Positions 36,655 to 48,126 are shown, numbered from the stretch's first letter. The stretch is 64,000 nt of DNA from Talinum fruticosum (GCA_021018815.1 JAITYX010000078.1:186001-250000); one strand, 5' to 3'. The notes: generated by a model not told the origin, from the sequence alone. Translations and numbers: made by a program.

Positions 36655-37158
36655 AACCGAACCCAGAAATGCACTAGAGGCCCTTAATGAACCTGAATGG
36701 GTAGAGGCCATGCAAGAGGAACTCAATCAATTCGAAAGAAACCAAGTCCGGACTCGGCCAACCGACCTTCCGACCACCCGAGTCATAGGAACCAAATGGG
36801 TTTTAAAAAACAAACTGGATGAGGGTGGAGTGGTAGTTAGAAACAAGGCTAGACTTGTGGCTCAAGGATACAATCAAGAAGAAGGAATTGATTGTGGGGA
36901 AACATTTGCACCTGTTGCCAAAATCGAAGCTATTAGAATCCTGTTGGCATTTGCATCCAGCATGCATATTAAATTATATCAAATGGATGTTAAGTGTGCA
37001 TTTCTCAATGGTTTTATTGAAGAGGAAGTCTATGTCGAGCAGCCTCCTGGTTTTGAAAACTCGGAATTTCCAAATCATGTTTTCAAACTTCAAAAGGCAC
37101 TCTATGGTCTTAAACAGGCCCCTCGAGCTTGGTATGAGAGACCGAGTAGCTTCTTGGT
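36655..37158 (+). pseudogene. pol: Copia reverse transcriptase of element B, truncated
   Basis: The N-terminal half of the RT_Ymb-type Copia polymerase is open: VIGTKWVLKNKLDEGGVVV, NKARLVAQGYNQEEGIDCGE, FAPVAKIEAIRILLAFA, YQMDVKCAFLNGFIEEEVYV (with the first catalytic D) and LYGLKQAPRAWYERPSSFLV. The frame then runs into the 3' LTR. The YVDD box, RNase H and everything downstream are deleted, so B cannot make its own RT. The open state of this half suggests that the deletion is recent, or that the copy was mobilised by a complete relative. Confidence 0.92.
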
Positions 37159-38746
37159 ATGAGAAACTCGGACACCGCACAACACTTTCGAGTTGTATGA
37201 ATGGAATCAGGTATAACAATTTCTTACTTATAGAGTTTTGATTCCAAGGCATTTTCCGAACCTTAGAAACTTTTCCGAGTGATATGGTATCTTATGTAAG
37301 TGATACGAGCATTTACTTCATGTATTTCTTGCTTGTTTCGTTGTGACTCGTAAAACGGATATGAGTGTTTTACCCAGTTCCGAGTCCCTCATTGCTTAGA
37401 TTTATTGCATACCGATTAGACTAGTTTTCCGCTCGGATCCGACTTCATGTTATTTGTTCTATCTTGCTCGAAGTCTCGTGCTTCTAGTCCGATTCATGTT
37501 TAGTCTATATCAAGTTATTTCATTCTGATATTCTTTACGTTACTTGATACTTCGCTTAGACTAACTCGGATGGAATTTTGAGTTATGTGGATATTAGACT
37601 CGTAAAATTCCATTCTCTTTCCGACTCGGATAATTACCAACTTAATTATCTTAATTATTTTATTATCTCGTGTCTAATCTTGGACCAAAGTATTTTATAC
37701 TTTGAGAACCAAAATTGATTTACTTTTGTAGGTTATTCAAACGAGAATACACTTTTCAAACTACAAAAGTAACCTAGCTTCAAAACGTCAAATCACTAGT
37801 AGACATGGCTTTTCACCTTCTCTCGTGCCGGTCCCACAAGATTGTGTCGAGGCTGTCTGTTCCCAAATCTGGAAAACTGGAATGCCAAACTTAACGGTGG
37901 TTTCCACCTTATCCTTCAAGACACCGCCAATGGTTTTGGGACTTCCAAGAGAGTTAAACTGTTGTCCAACGTTCACATCACAACGGATACTTTTTGAGTG
38001 ACTCGTAAAGCTTTTGTCAATGGTCACAAAGGACTCTCGGATAGCGAGATGAAGATAACGGCTACTCTGCCTGGTTATCTATAAATAGAAGCCAACTAAC
38101 AAGACTTGAAGATTGCTGAAATTATTGTTAATACACGTACTTGAGCTAAGTCATTATATTTACTCTCAATCTTATACTTACAACTCACACTTGTGTAATT
38201 CATTACTTTACGAGTTGTAAGGTCTTGTACTAGTTACAAACACTTTCTTACTTTTTCTGTAAGGTCCCTTGACTAAGCTGTAAAGGTTAACTCAGCTTAG
38301 TTGTCCCTAGCTGTAAGGGTTATCTCAGCTAGGAAGTACTAGATCGGATAAGGGAATTTCGAGTCTAGGAAAACTTGTAAAGAGTTGTCTAAGGGAGCAA
38401 CTCGAGTTCGATCAGTTCACGGTATTTTGTTGACTCAAAATAGTGGATTTGACTTCGTGCTTGGATTAGCATGGTCCGTGGTTTTCTACCCCAGGAGGGT
38501 TTCCACGTAATCTCTAAGTGTTTACTTTCCGAGTTCATTCTAGACTTAGACTGTCTCAACGCCTTTGTTTACTTTGCCACTTTACTCTAAGCAGCTTTTC
38601 CGAGTCTATACTTTTCTCACTCGATTTTGACTCGGAATCCATTTCTGTATCTTACTTGGCAAAAGAGGTTGAGTTTCTACGAAAATCCTCCATCACCATA
38701 TTCACCCCCTCTAGGGTTACTCGGACTCTCCCCGAGCAAACTTTCA
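37159..38746 (+). repeat. 3' LTR of element B
   Basis: About 1588 bp from TGAGAAACTCGGACACCG to GCAAACTTTCA. The start is slightly altered relative to the 5' LTR (TGAAGACTCGG), and no polypurine tract precedes it. This marks the internal deletion boundary. Confidence 0.9.
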
Positions 38747-38751
38747 TAAAT

Positions 38752-40792
38752 GTTTTGTGCATAATAATGGTAAGGAACATCTAATTAAGTTTGATGCTAA
38801 AGTAGATGAAAATATATTTTTGGGTTACTTATCTCATAGTAAAGCTTATCGAATTTTTAACAAAAGGAGTAATAAAGTGGAAGAAAGCATCCACGTTGTC
38901 TTTGATAAGATTAATCTCCGCAGGATAAGTGAATCCACATTATCGGATCTCAAGCTTAACATAGATGAAGATGACACTGCTGAAGTTGAGCTCAAAAAGA
39001 GTCAAAATACAATAACCGAGACAACTCATAATGAACCAAATTAGAATGTTGTGACTCGGAATGAATAAGTTCAAGAGGAAACTCGGAATGCTCGAAGAAC
39101 AAGCCAATACGTAAGCTCGGTAGGAGCAAACAACGGAAGATGAGCCTGTTCAACCAACAAACTTAGTAAATCGGAGGACAGTACAACTTTCAAATATGCA
39201 TCTAATCACCAACTTGAGAACATACATTCTGATATCAATAGTGGAGTAAGAACTCGTTCTTCTTTGCAAAATCTCTATGCATTTTCTCGCATTCATATCA
39301 TTAACGGAACCTAAAATGCACTAGAGGCCCTAACTCGAACCTGAATGGGTGAGGCCATGTAATAAGAGCTAAATCAATTTGAATGAAACCAAGTCTAGAC
39401 TCGACCAAACGACCTTCCGATCACCCAAGTAATAGGAATCAAATGGGTTTTCAAGAACAAACTAGATGAGGAAGGGCTAGTAGTCGGAAATAAGGCAAGA
39501 CTAGTTGCTCAAGGGTATAACCAACAAGAGTGAATTGATTGTGGGGAAACCTTTGCACCTGTTGCTAGGATTGAGGCATCGAAGTTTCTTAACATTTGCA
39601 TCTAGCATGAACATCAAGCTTTATCAAATGGATGTCAAATGTGCATTTCTCAATGGTTATATTCAAGAAGAGGTTTATGTTGAGCAACCCCTGGATTTGA
39701 AAACTCGTAATTTTAAAATCATATTTTCAAATTGCAAAAGGCTTTATATGGTCTTCAACAAGCTCCCAAATCTTGGTATGAAAGACTAAGTAGTTTCTTG
39801 GTTGAAAATGATTTCAAAAGAAATCTGATGGACAAAAACCAAGGGGAATGATTTTCTTATCATTCGGATATATGTTGACGATATTATCTTTCGAGCTACT
39901 AATGAAGCTATATGTTAAGAGTTTCTAAGTTAATGACACAGGAGTTCCAAATGAGTATGATGGGAGAACTCAATTTCTTTCTTGGTCTCGCAAATCAAAC
40001 AAGACAAAGATGGCTTCTATGTCCATCAATCTAAGTATACCAAGGAGTTATTGAAGAAGTACAAGCTACAAGATGTGAAGCATGTAACAACACCCATGAG
40101 TAGGAGTCTGAAGTCTGGACTCGGATGAGAAAGGTAGAGTTGTAGATTAGAAACTCTACAGAGGTATGATTAGATCTCTACTTTATCTCATATCTAATAG
40201 GCCGGATATCATGTTTAGTGTCTACCCTTTTGCAATCACAGCTCACTGCGGTGAAGAGAATCTTTAGATATCTTGCAGGGACTTAGAATCTTAGTCTATG
40301 GTTTTCAAAGGACTCAGAACCGACTCTCATTGGATACTCGGATGCCGACTATGCTGGATACAAGGTTGATAGGAAAGAGCACATTAGGAGCATGCCAATT
40401 TATGGGTCAATCCCCGATCTCCCGGCACTCAAAGAAGTAGAACTCGGTTGCTCTATCAACTGCCGAGGCTGAGTACATTACAATTAGAACTTGCTCTGCT
40501 AAGATTCTCTCGGATCAAGTAACACTTGAAGGATCTTGGTCTATCATTCACATCGATTCCAATCAAGTGTGACAATCAAAGTGTAATCAGCATCACTCGG
40601 AATCCAGTTCAACACTCAAAGACAAAGCATATTGAGGTTAGGTATCATTTTCCGAAAGACCATTCTAAGAAAGGTGATATTGAACTTGAGTTTATTCATA
40701 CAAAATTTGAGTTAGCTGATATTTTCACTAAGCCTCCGAGTGAAGATCATTTTTACTTTATTAGGAATGAATTTGGCATGATTAATGCATGA
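38752..40792 (+). pseudogene. pol: Copia pol of element A, second part (integrase end, RT, RNase H)
   Basis: Integrase resumes as CFVHNNGKEHLIKFDAK and VFDKINL, followed by the hinge. RT begins near 39410 (KWVFKNKLDE) and includes YQMDVKCAFLNGYIQEEVYV and the catalytic YVDD at 39871-39882. RNase H runs from about 40326: YSDADYAGYKVDRK, the STAEAEY glutamate, then KCDNQSVISITRNPVQHSKT, HIEVRYHF and LADIFTKP to the stop at 40792. The last 88 codons are open. Elsewhere there are many frameshifts, for example near 39530, 39590, 39830 and 40110, plus stops, so it is inactive. Confidence 0.92.
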
Positions 40793-41026
40793 TTATATGA
40801 TTTATTGCATTAATTAATTCTTTCATGATTTATTGATTATATGCCTTGAGTAAATAAAAAATGGATCATTTGACTCGGAATGAGGTTGAGTTATGAGTTA
40901 TAAATTTTCCGAGTGTTCCGAGTCACTCGGACACCTTACTCGAGTCGACCGAGCAAAATGGACATTAAAATTATGAGGTTATCTCTAGATAAATGGAGAA
41001 TCTCATAAATGTTTTCAAAAACTCTT

Positions 41027-41090
41027 TCTTCTTCTTCTTCTTCTTCTTCTTCTTCTTCTTCTTCTCTCTTCTCTCTCTCTCTCTCTCTCT
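41027..41090. repeat. (TTC)n-(TC)n microsatellite
   Basis: A pyrimidine microsatellite just upstream of the internal promoter region of element A. Confidence 0.95.
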
Positions 41091-41106
41091 ATCACGCGAA
41101 CAGATC

Positions 41107-41239
41107 AACGGAAACTAGCCGTTGAAAGAAATTAGATTAGAAAACTAGCCGTTACTACACGAGTGACTCAACGGTCCGATAACCGTTGCTTAGTAACCGA
41201 GTCAGAAAGTCGGTTGAAAGTCTTATCTCACTATAAATA
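41107..41239 (+). promoter_or_regulatory. putative internal promoter of element A
   Basis: Five AACGG/CCGTT motifs (41107, 41119, 41149, 41170, 41183) are followed by TATAAATAGCACC at 41232-41239, then a pyrimidine-rich leader and the ATG of the additional gene at 41395. The AACGG-array-plus-TATAAATAG layout is the one used by the family's LTR promoters, and C has a counterpart at 48127-48222. That it drives transcription is inferred. Confidence 0.6.
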
Positions 41240-41394
41240 GCACCATTTTAGTTTCTTTTCTCAACTTTACCCATTTATTGCTTGCTCTTTTGCTATCTCA
41301 AAGTTCACGTTATCACTTTCTCTCTCTAATTCTCAATCTTCTCTGTTCTCTACTCTTTCTCTCGCTTCTCTCAATCAATCTCTTCTCTCTAACT

Positions 41395-42846
41395 ATGCCT
41401 AAGAGAGGGACTGCTCAGGAAGGAGGTTCGGCCACCAAGAAGGCCAAAACCAAGTCCACTCGTGCTAAGGCTTTGCATGGAAAAGGCAAAGAGCCCGCCT
41501 CGGAAGATCTAAAACACTTTGTTGCCTAACACTTTATTCCGAATGACAAGTTCTTTCCTAAAACTTCCTTCTCCTGGTTGAGGCACATACTCAAAACTGG
41601 TGTGTACACCTATCTTTTCTTTTGTGAGTATATTTACCCGGACATTGTGTCCGAGTTTTGTACAAACATATCGGTCAACAACAACATCATTTCTTCCGTC
41701 GTACAAGGTAAGACATTTAGAATTAATCTTTCCTTAATTCATAAACTCTTCAATGTGGAGACTCTCTTTGTTAACTCTAATCCTGTTTCTTTCAATAAAA
41801 TCGTTGATGATTTCTTTGACAAATACACTAAGGAGCCTCGTCAGTCCAAAAAGAACTTTTCGTCACTCAGATGAAGTCGAAGCTAGGCTTCGTGTTTTAT
41901 TCTCGATGAGAATTTTCTTTTCTCATTACCCGTCAAAAGAGAATCCCAACTCCAAAGTTCTCAAGGTTTTCTATGACGTTCTTGAGGTCTACTAAGTAGA
42001 TCTCTTCCCTTTCATTTTGGAGCATATGGCAACTATGCCCGCTGAATTTATGAAGTCAGCTCCATATCCCTTTGGAGCTCTTCTAACTGTTGTTTTCACT
42101 TAGTTCTATGTCCCAATTCCTTCTAACCCAAACTCTTGCTTGGAACCCGCCGTTTGTCTTGACATTAGTAAACTTATGGGTCTAGGATACCAAGAAGTTA
42201 AACCTAGTGTCCGGGGTTATTCGTCCGAGTTACAACCTCCTCCTCATCTACCTTAGACTTGGATAACTCTAGAGGTCCAACGTCTACCTACTGGACCTTC
42301 TACTTCTCTGCCTGCCCCTTTTGTAGAACTTCTTGAGAAGGTGGCTAACAAATTTGGTTCTCTCGGTCCTAGACTTACAATAAACTCTAGGGGTCTTCAT
42401 GGCTTACATCCAACTTTGACTCTAAATGTAAAGCCAGGCTTAGACGTAGCTGAAGAAAAGTCAAGAGTTGATTGCTAAGCTCAACGAGGTGATCAAGCAA
42501 CAATGTGATCGGATTTAGCGCCTCCAAGAAAGAAATCAAAGGCAGTCAAGGAGTCGAATCCTCTAAAAATCTAAGGAGTCCTCCAGCCCTTCTAAGCCCA
42601 ACTCGGAAGAAGCGGAAGCCGAGGGAGGAGAAAAAGAAGAATAAAAAAGCAGGAGTTGTTCAGCTCGAGGACCTGGGCAACAAAGAACCCGAGGTGATCT
42701 CCTCATATCATACTCATAGTGCCTCGAAGAGGATGGTGAAGCTGGTCACCCAAACCCCTACTTCGAGTCTCAGCCCAACATCTATGTTCGAGGAAAAAGA
42801 AGAAGAAGATGAAGATCTCTTTTTGGTTGGTTACTTCTCCGCCTGA
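41395..42846 (+). pseudogene. additional (env-position) gene of element A
   Basis: Sireviruses often carry an extra gene between RNase H and the 3' LTR, sometimes called env-like. The frame here starts MPKRGTAQEGGSATKKAKTK, a basic, nuclear-signal-like N-terminus. A CAA-to-TAA stop follows at about 41527, then an aromatic-rich domain continues in the same frame (YTYLFFCEYIYPDIVSEF, GKTFRINLSLIHKLFNVETL, FNKIVDDFFDKYTKEP). A frameshift at about 41850 and further breaks lead to a lysine-rich and then acidic tail ending near 42846. The EF...N....V.GK.F.I....I..LF pattern resembles the 'putative plant transposon protein' domain (PF20167), so a nucleic-acid or host-factor role is as likely as an envelope one. 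No convincing transmembrane envelope structure is visible. The product is non-functional here. Confidence 0.72.
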
Positions 42847-43066
42847 AGTATCGATTCTAATGCCACCTCGCCCAGCTACTTCAACCGAAGCTTATAGGCA
42901 CATGCGCAAAACTCGCTCTTCATCCTCGAAACAGATTGCCCCTCCCTCCCGATTTTTAAACTCGGTTTATTTTTTTGGTCCATCATCTTCCGTAATTACG
43001 TGCTCTTTCCTCCCACCTTTTGTTTTTGTTGAAATGCATAGGGGAGAGAAAAGATAGAAAATTAGA
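42847..43066. other. 3' part of the extra-gene region, element A
   Basis: Serine/threonine-rich residue of the extra gene in other frames, followed by non-coding DNA. Confidence 0.4.
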
Positions 43067-43421
43067 TGTTTGCTTGAGGGGGAGTTCATCCCTTAGTTAT
43101 TTTTTGAGTTTATTTTTTTTTATCTTGTACATATGTTTCTTGCAATGAGTGAAATTCGCCTAATTGTGAGCATATCTCGTTTCGAGTTATATCTTCTTTT
43201 GCTCTAATACTTGGCTCTTTAATGTCTTTCCTCCGATTACTTCAAGAAACATGTTCTGAGTTATGTTTTGATCTCGAGCTGAACTGTTAAATGTTCATCA
43301 TTATTTTTCTTGCTCTCATAAATACTTTGTGCAATGATCAATCCTCTATGAAAACTTAACTCTCCGAACCGATTAGTTTCTATCTTAAAGTATGGAATGC
43401 CTTTCATCAAAAAGGGGAGAT
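43067..43421 (+). promoter_or_regulatory. polypurine tracts of element A (two copies)
   Basis: TTGAGGGGGAGTT at about 43074-43086 and AAAAAGGGGAGA at about 43409-43420, the second directly abutting the 3' LTR. Plus-strand synthesis primes at such tracts, and repeated tracts are a known Sirevirus trait. Confidence 0.75.
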
Positions 43422-44237
43422 TGAAGACTCGGTATAACTCTCTATCTCTCTTAGGTTTTAATTCTAAGTAATTCCGAGCTTTATAGAAACTCATATCTAA
43501 ATTTTCATCTTGTTCGACCTACTTAGAAACCAGTCTTCTAACATAACATTTCTTAACCGTGTTTCGACCCACTCGGACACAATTAAGAACAATCACATGA
43601 GTAAATAATTTCTCTAACACTTTTATTCTCGAGCACCGACTTTGTGTTTCAAGTGAAAATGTATTACAACGTTAATTAATCTAATTTCTAAGTCAGTTTA
43701 TTTATTGAGACTTATTTACTTGATCAAGTTTATTAATTATGATATCTTATTCTTTGTAACTTAATCATTTTAAGGATTGACTCAAGATGGAATATGAACC
43801 TAATGAATATTAGACTCGGAAAAGTTCATTCTCTTAGGCTTAAGAAAATTAAGTGCTTAGTTACTCTGATTTAGTTATTATCTATGCCTAATTCTGGACC
43901 AAAATATTTTTATACTTTGAGTACAACTTTGATTTGCTTTTATAGGTTGATTAAACAAGAGTAATCTACTTTTGAAATATAAAAGCAGCAAGTTTCTAGC
44001 TGGTAAACACCAGCAGACGTAAATCACCCATTTCCGGACATGGCTCGGATCACCGTGTCGTGGTTGTTTGTTTCCAAAACCGAAAACTTCAGCTTTGAGT
44101 TTAATGGTTGTTTCCACCCCAGATTTTAATCACCGCCTAAGGGATGGACTATTTTTTGAGAAAAGGATCACTAGACAACGTTCATATCTCAACGGATGTT
44201 TTTTTATAGTGACTCGGACTAGCCGTACAATGGCTAT

Positions 44238-45769
44238 AGAAGGTTTGCTCTTCGAGATAATTAGTCACCCTAGAGGGGGTGAATAGGGTGATGAGGAAAT
44301 TTGAACAATAAATGGAAGATTAAAGTTTAAAACAAACTTTAAGGCTTTCCGAGTCGAGATTGAACTCGAAAAAGTATGAACTCAAGATTTACGTGAAAAC
44401 CCTCCCGGGCGTGAAAACCACGGCTAGTGCTAATCCAAGCACTAAGTCAAATCCACTATTTTGAATCCATAAAATATAGTAGACAGACTCGACCAGAATT
44501 GATTCCTTAGACAATTTTTAACAAGGTTTTCTTAGACTCGAAGTTCCCTTATCCGATCTAGTACTTCCTAACCGAGGTAATCTTTACAATTAAGGACAAC
44601 CGAGCTGAGTTAACCCTTACAGCTCAGTCAAGGGACCTTACTCGAAAGTAAGAATGAAAGTTGTGACTCGATTACAAGACTTTACAACTCAGAAAAATGT
44701 TAAATATAGAGTTGGAGTTGTAAGTAGAAGATTGAATATGAATACAAAGACTTTCGCTTAAGTATGTATATTGACAATGGTTCCAACAATCTTCAAGTCT
44801 TGAGAGTTGGCTTCTATTTATAGATAACCGGGCGGTTTAGCCGTTGTAACTATCTTCTAATTAGAAGTCCTCTCGTGACCGTTGTAACAGCTTCTTCCGA
44901 GTCACTCGAAAAGATCCGTGGAGTTGTGAACGTTGTGCAACGGCTCTTGACTCCTTAGGACATCCCAATCCACTAGTGGTGTTCGAAAAGTATGGTGGAA
45001 ACCACCGTTGAGCTTAGCGTTGAAGATTTTCAGTTTTGGAAACAGACAACCTAGACATAGTTTCTAAGCCTTGGTCAAAAGTAAAGAAAGCCTTGTCTCG
45101 CTGGTGATTTGACATCTTGAAGCCGGTTACTTTTGTAGTTCAAAAGTAGGATAACTTCGTTTAAATAACCTACAAAAGTTAATTAATTTTGGTTCTCAAA
45201 GTATAAAATACTTTGCTCCAAGATTAGACACGGATAATAATTTAATTAAGATAATTAAGTGCACAATTATCTAAGTCCGAAAGGAATGGAATTTTCCGAG
45301 TCTAATATTCATTATACTCAAATTCCATCCGAGTTTGTCCGGAGAAAATCAAGTTAGATAAAGAATATCGTAGTATGAATACTTGATCTAGATAGATAAA
45401 GTTCAAACAAAACAAGCCGACTAGATGAGATCAACTAATGTTGTAATTCACCTTAACTTGGATTATGAAGTCGGACCTATGTTTAAGCGTGTTAGAGCGA
45501 GTGTTTGAACATGCGATAAATCTGAGTGTTGTCCGAGTGACTCGGAACTACAAATATGAGACGATGAGCAAGAGTATATTTTCCGAGTCGATCGGAATCA
45601 AATAAAAACATATGCAATAGTTTCGTGACACTTAGAGAAGGTTCCGTATCACTCAAAAATTTTATATATCACTTAGAATGACTTGTAATCAAAACTTATA
45701 AGAGATGAAGTTTGTACCTGATTCATTGATAGTACTCGGAACATTATACAAGCAAAGTCCGAGTTTTCA
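44238..45769 (-). repeat. 3' LTR of element C
   Basis: About 1.53 kb. On the minus strand it runs from TGAAAACTCGGACTTTGC to a degenerate CAAACCTTCT end. The minus-strand TATAAATAGAAGCC is at 44815-44822. Confidence 0.92.
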
Positions 45770-46135
45770 ATCTCCCCTTTTTCATGAAAGGCATTCTTGA
45801 CTCGAGATAGAAACTTTGTTAGTGTTAAAATTATGAGTTTTCATTCTTTCTCAACTAACATGTCGGAGCAATTAAAATTTAGTTTACATTAGAGCTAAAA
45901 GCTGAAATATTGCATAGAAATGAAGTGAATCAAACTTAGAGTATTGCTTATATCGAGCACAAAAGAAATGTAACCGAGTTGATAGATCGGAGCAATAAAG
46001 AATAATAAGTAACCGAGTTGATATATTGGGGCAAGATGAACTCGGAAAAATAAATTGAAACTCGAAATCACTTCATTAATATTCACATAGAAAGATATAT
46101 ACACAAAAGAGGTGAGAAAATCTCCCCTAAACAAG
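45770..46135 (-). promoter_or_regulatory. polypurine tracts of element C
   Basis: On the minus strand AAAAAGGGGAGA directly abuts the 3' LTR (45771-45781), and a second tract, TTTAGGGGAGATTTT, lies at about 46121-46135. As in A, the tract is present twice. Confidence 0.75.
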
Positions 46136-46149
46136 AAAACATAAATTTT

Positions 46150-47871
46150 CTAACTATTCTACCCCTTGCCTTTCAACAAAAAGAAAACAAAAAACAAACA
46201 GGGAAGAAATTATCAAGAAGATACATATTTGTATGTCCGGACAAAGAAAAGAAAAAAAATTTAAGAAGGTGGAGATGGAGCAGTCTGAGTTGAGGTGGAG
46301 GATTGAGCAGTGCGCCTTCGCTGGTAAGAGCGTGAGGATGTTGACGATCGAGGCGGGGCAGCACTCGGGATCTCCGGGATGGGCTGAGCCCCGAATGGCT
46401 GACCCGAACCAGGTCGTCGAAAGGTTCATCCTCTTGAAACTTGACCGAGGGAGGTGCTGGCTCAAGCCGGACTGGCTGCCGACCGACCTTTGTCGGCGAG
46501 GTCTTCGACCCACTCGGACTACTCGTCCGAGCCGATCGCTTTGGTTGGAGGACTCGGAGCACCTTGTCCCTCTACCGCTTCGGCTTCTTCCTTCTCTTCT
46601 TCTTCTTTCTCCCCTTCCGCCTTCTCCTCGGATGGAGCTGCCTCGCCCGCGAGCTCCTCTTCTTTTCTTCTTCTTCCTCTCCTCTAGAGGAGGATTTGGT
46701 CGGGCTCGAGAATTCCTCGGATGTGTCCGAGTCAACCGGATCCCGAGCAGCCTTGGAGCGCCTTTCTTGGAGGAGCTCTATCATCTCCTTCTGCTCCTTG
46801 GCAAGTGCCTTCAGCTCAAGAAGAACATCTTGCTGCTCTCTCGATTTGGGATTGAGCGAGTCTTTTGGTTGATGGTCATAAACCGGAGGACAAGTCTTAA
46901 ATGACCGGAGGGTGTCCTTAAGTTCGGTGGACACCGAGGAAATCTTGTCTATTATGGCAATGGACAAGGCTCAAGAGAAAACCCGAGAAACACTTGAGGT
47001 GGAGGAGGCAGAGAGAGAGGAGTTTGTGTCCGAGTTTGAGGTGGAGAAGGTGGCCTCGGCTTCGAGCTATGAACCCGGACACCCCGTTGGGTCTCTTAGT
47101 ATCCATACCCAAGAAGTTCTTTTCGCAAACAACAATGGCAGCCTCAAAAACCGTGTTAGGATCCGAGGGGAGAGGAACTTTGAATTACTTAAAGATAAAT
47201 GTGAGAAGAGCCCCGAAGGGAAGTGGGGTGGATTTCTTAGATCGAGTCCGAGCCGGCACAAGCAGCCATCTACTTTATTATGGTTGGAAAGAGGTCTACT
47301 TCGTAGCCTTCAAGGATATTATAAAGGGCTTTGAGATGCTTGGAGTTAGGGTTCTCCTTGCTTGAATGCCGAGAGAAGAAGGTTCTCATCAGCAAGAAAC
47401 ATAGAAGTCGGGCTACTAAATTTAGTTGAGTCACGGATAAGTTTTTGCGTGACTTAGGAAATTATTTGGCGTACTTCTCAAAGAATTCATCAGCAACCCC
47501 GTTGAAAGTTATAGGGTTGCTGTTGAGGAAAAGAGAAGATACTTTGAAAAGGTGGTGGAGGAGAGAGACATTGACTCGGACGACAACGTTTTGAACTCCG
47601 GAGGTGAGTATACCCTTAGAGCTGGAGAGGTTGGAGTAAAAGTCGAAACGAGTTCGGGTAGATGAATTCACTAAAATAGAGGAAATTATAAACCCTCGTG
47701 GTTTTGATGTTGTCTAACCACGAAAACATAGTGGTTGGAAAGAATTTGTCATCCAATGTTAGGTGTTGGGTGACAACGATTTTAGAGGGTTTGAAGGACC
47801 CTCTTGGCTTTTTATGCGAGGTTTCTTGGTGGCGGAACCAAGAAAGTCTAGGTGAGAACCTCTTTTGGCAT
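46150..47871 (-). pseudogene. additional (env-position) gene of element C
   Basis: This is the counterpart of the extra gene of A. From an ATG at 47871 (ATGCCAAAAGAGG, as in ATGCCTAAGAGAGG of A) it reads, across frame changes, SATKKPRIKS, TQHLTLDDKFFP, FSWLDNI, FLYFSEFIYP, then VRVNVSLLHHLFKVSSLFLN and ITFNGVADEFFEKYAK. These match the A product residue for residue at the conserved positions. A frameshift lies near 47650 and others near 47860 and 47465. Farther on are a leucine/glutamate-rich coiled-coil stretch (LLELKALAKEQKEMIELLQE, about 46770-46830) and an Arg/Lys/Glu-rich tail. C has CAA where A has the early TAA, so the stop in A is secondary. Confidence 0.72.
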
Positions 47872-48126
47872 GTTTGAACGAGAAAAGAGAAAGGATGAAC
47901 TTTGAGAGAGAGAGGGAGAGATAACTCGAAGAAAGAGTGAGAAAGAGTAAAAAGAAAATGAAAGAGTAGAAAGAGAGTTGAGAGCAATCGGAGCTTACTT
48001 GAAGTGCTTTCACTTGACTTGTGAGTCGGTTCGTTTCATAAAAACGGTGAACTTGCTCGAGATGTAATAAGCGAGAGAGGGAGAGTATGTAGAGAGTAAA
48101 GTATCGAAATGAAGGAAAAATGATGC

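Larger units (their letters stand above)
31536..38746 (+). mobile_element. Copia Sirevirus-type element 'B' nested in integrase of A
   Basis: B is flanked by the perfect 5-bp duplication TAAAT (31531-31535 and 38747-38751). Its LTRs are 31536-33122 and 37159-38746. The interior holds gag, protease, integrase and the first part of RT, then jumps into the 3' LTR. The rest of RT, RNase H, the additional gene and the polypurine tract are missing. Removing B and one TAAAT restores the A reading frame FGPFACK / CFVHNNGK exactly. Confidence 0.95.

Noticed and set aside
46233..46904. 223-codon plus-strand frame in element C
   Set aside because: It is antisense to the element's extra gene and consists of low-complexity residues created by the purine-rich tail of that gene.
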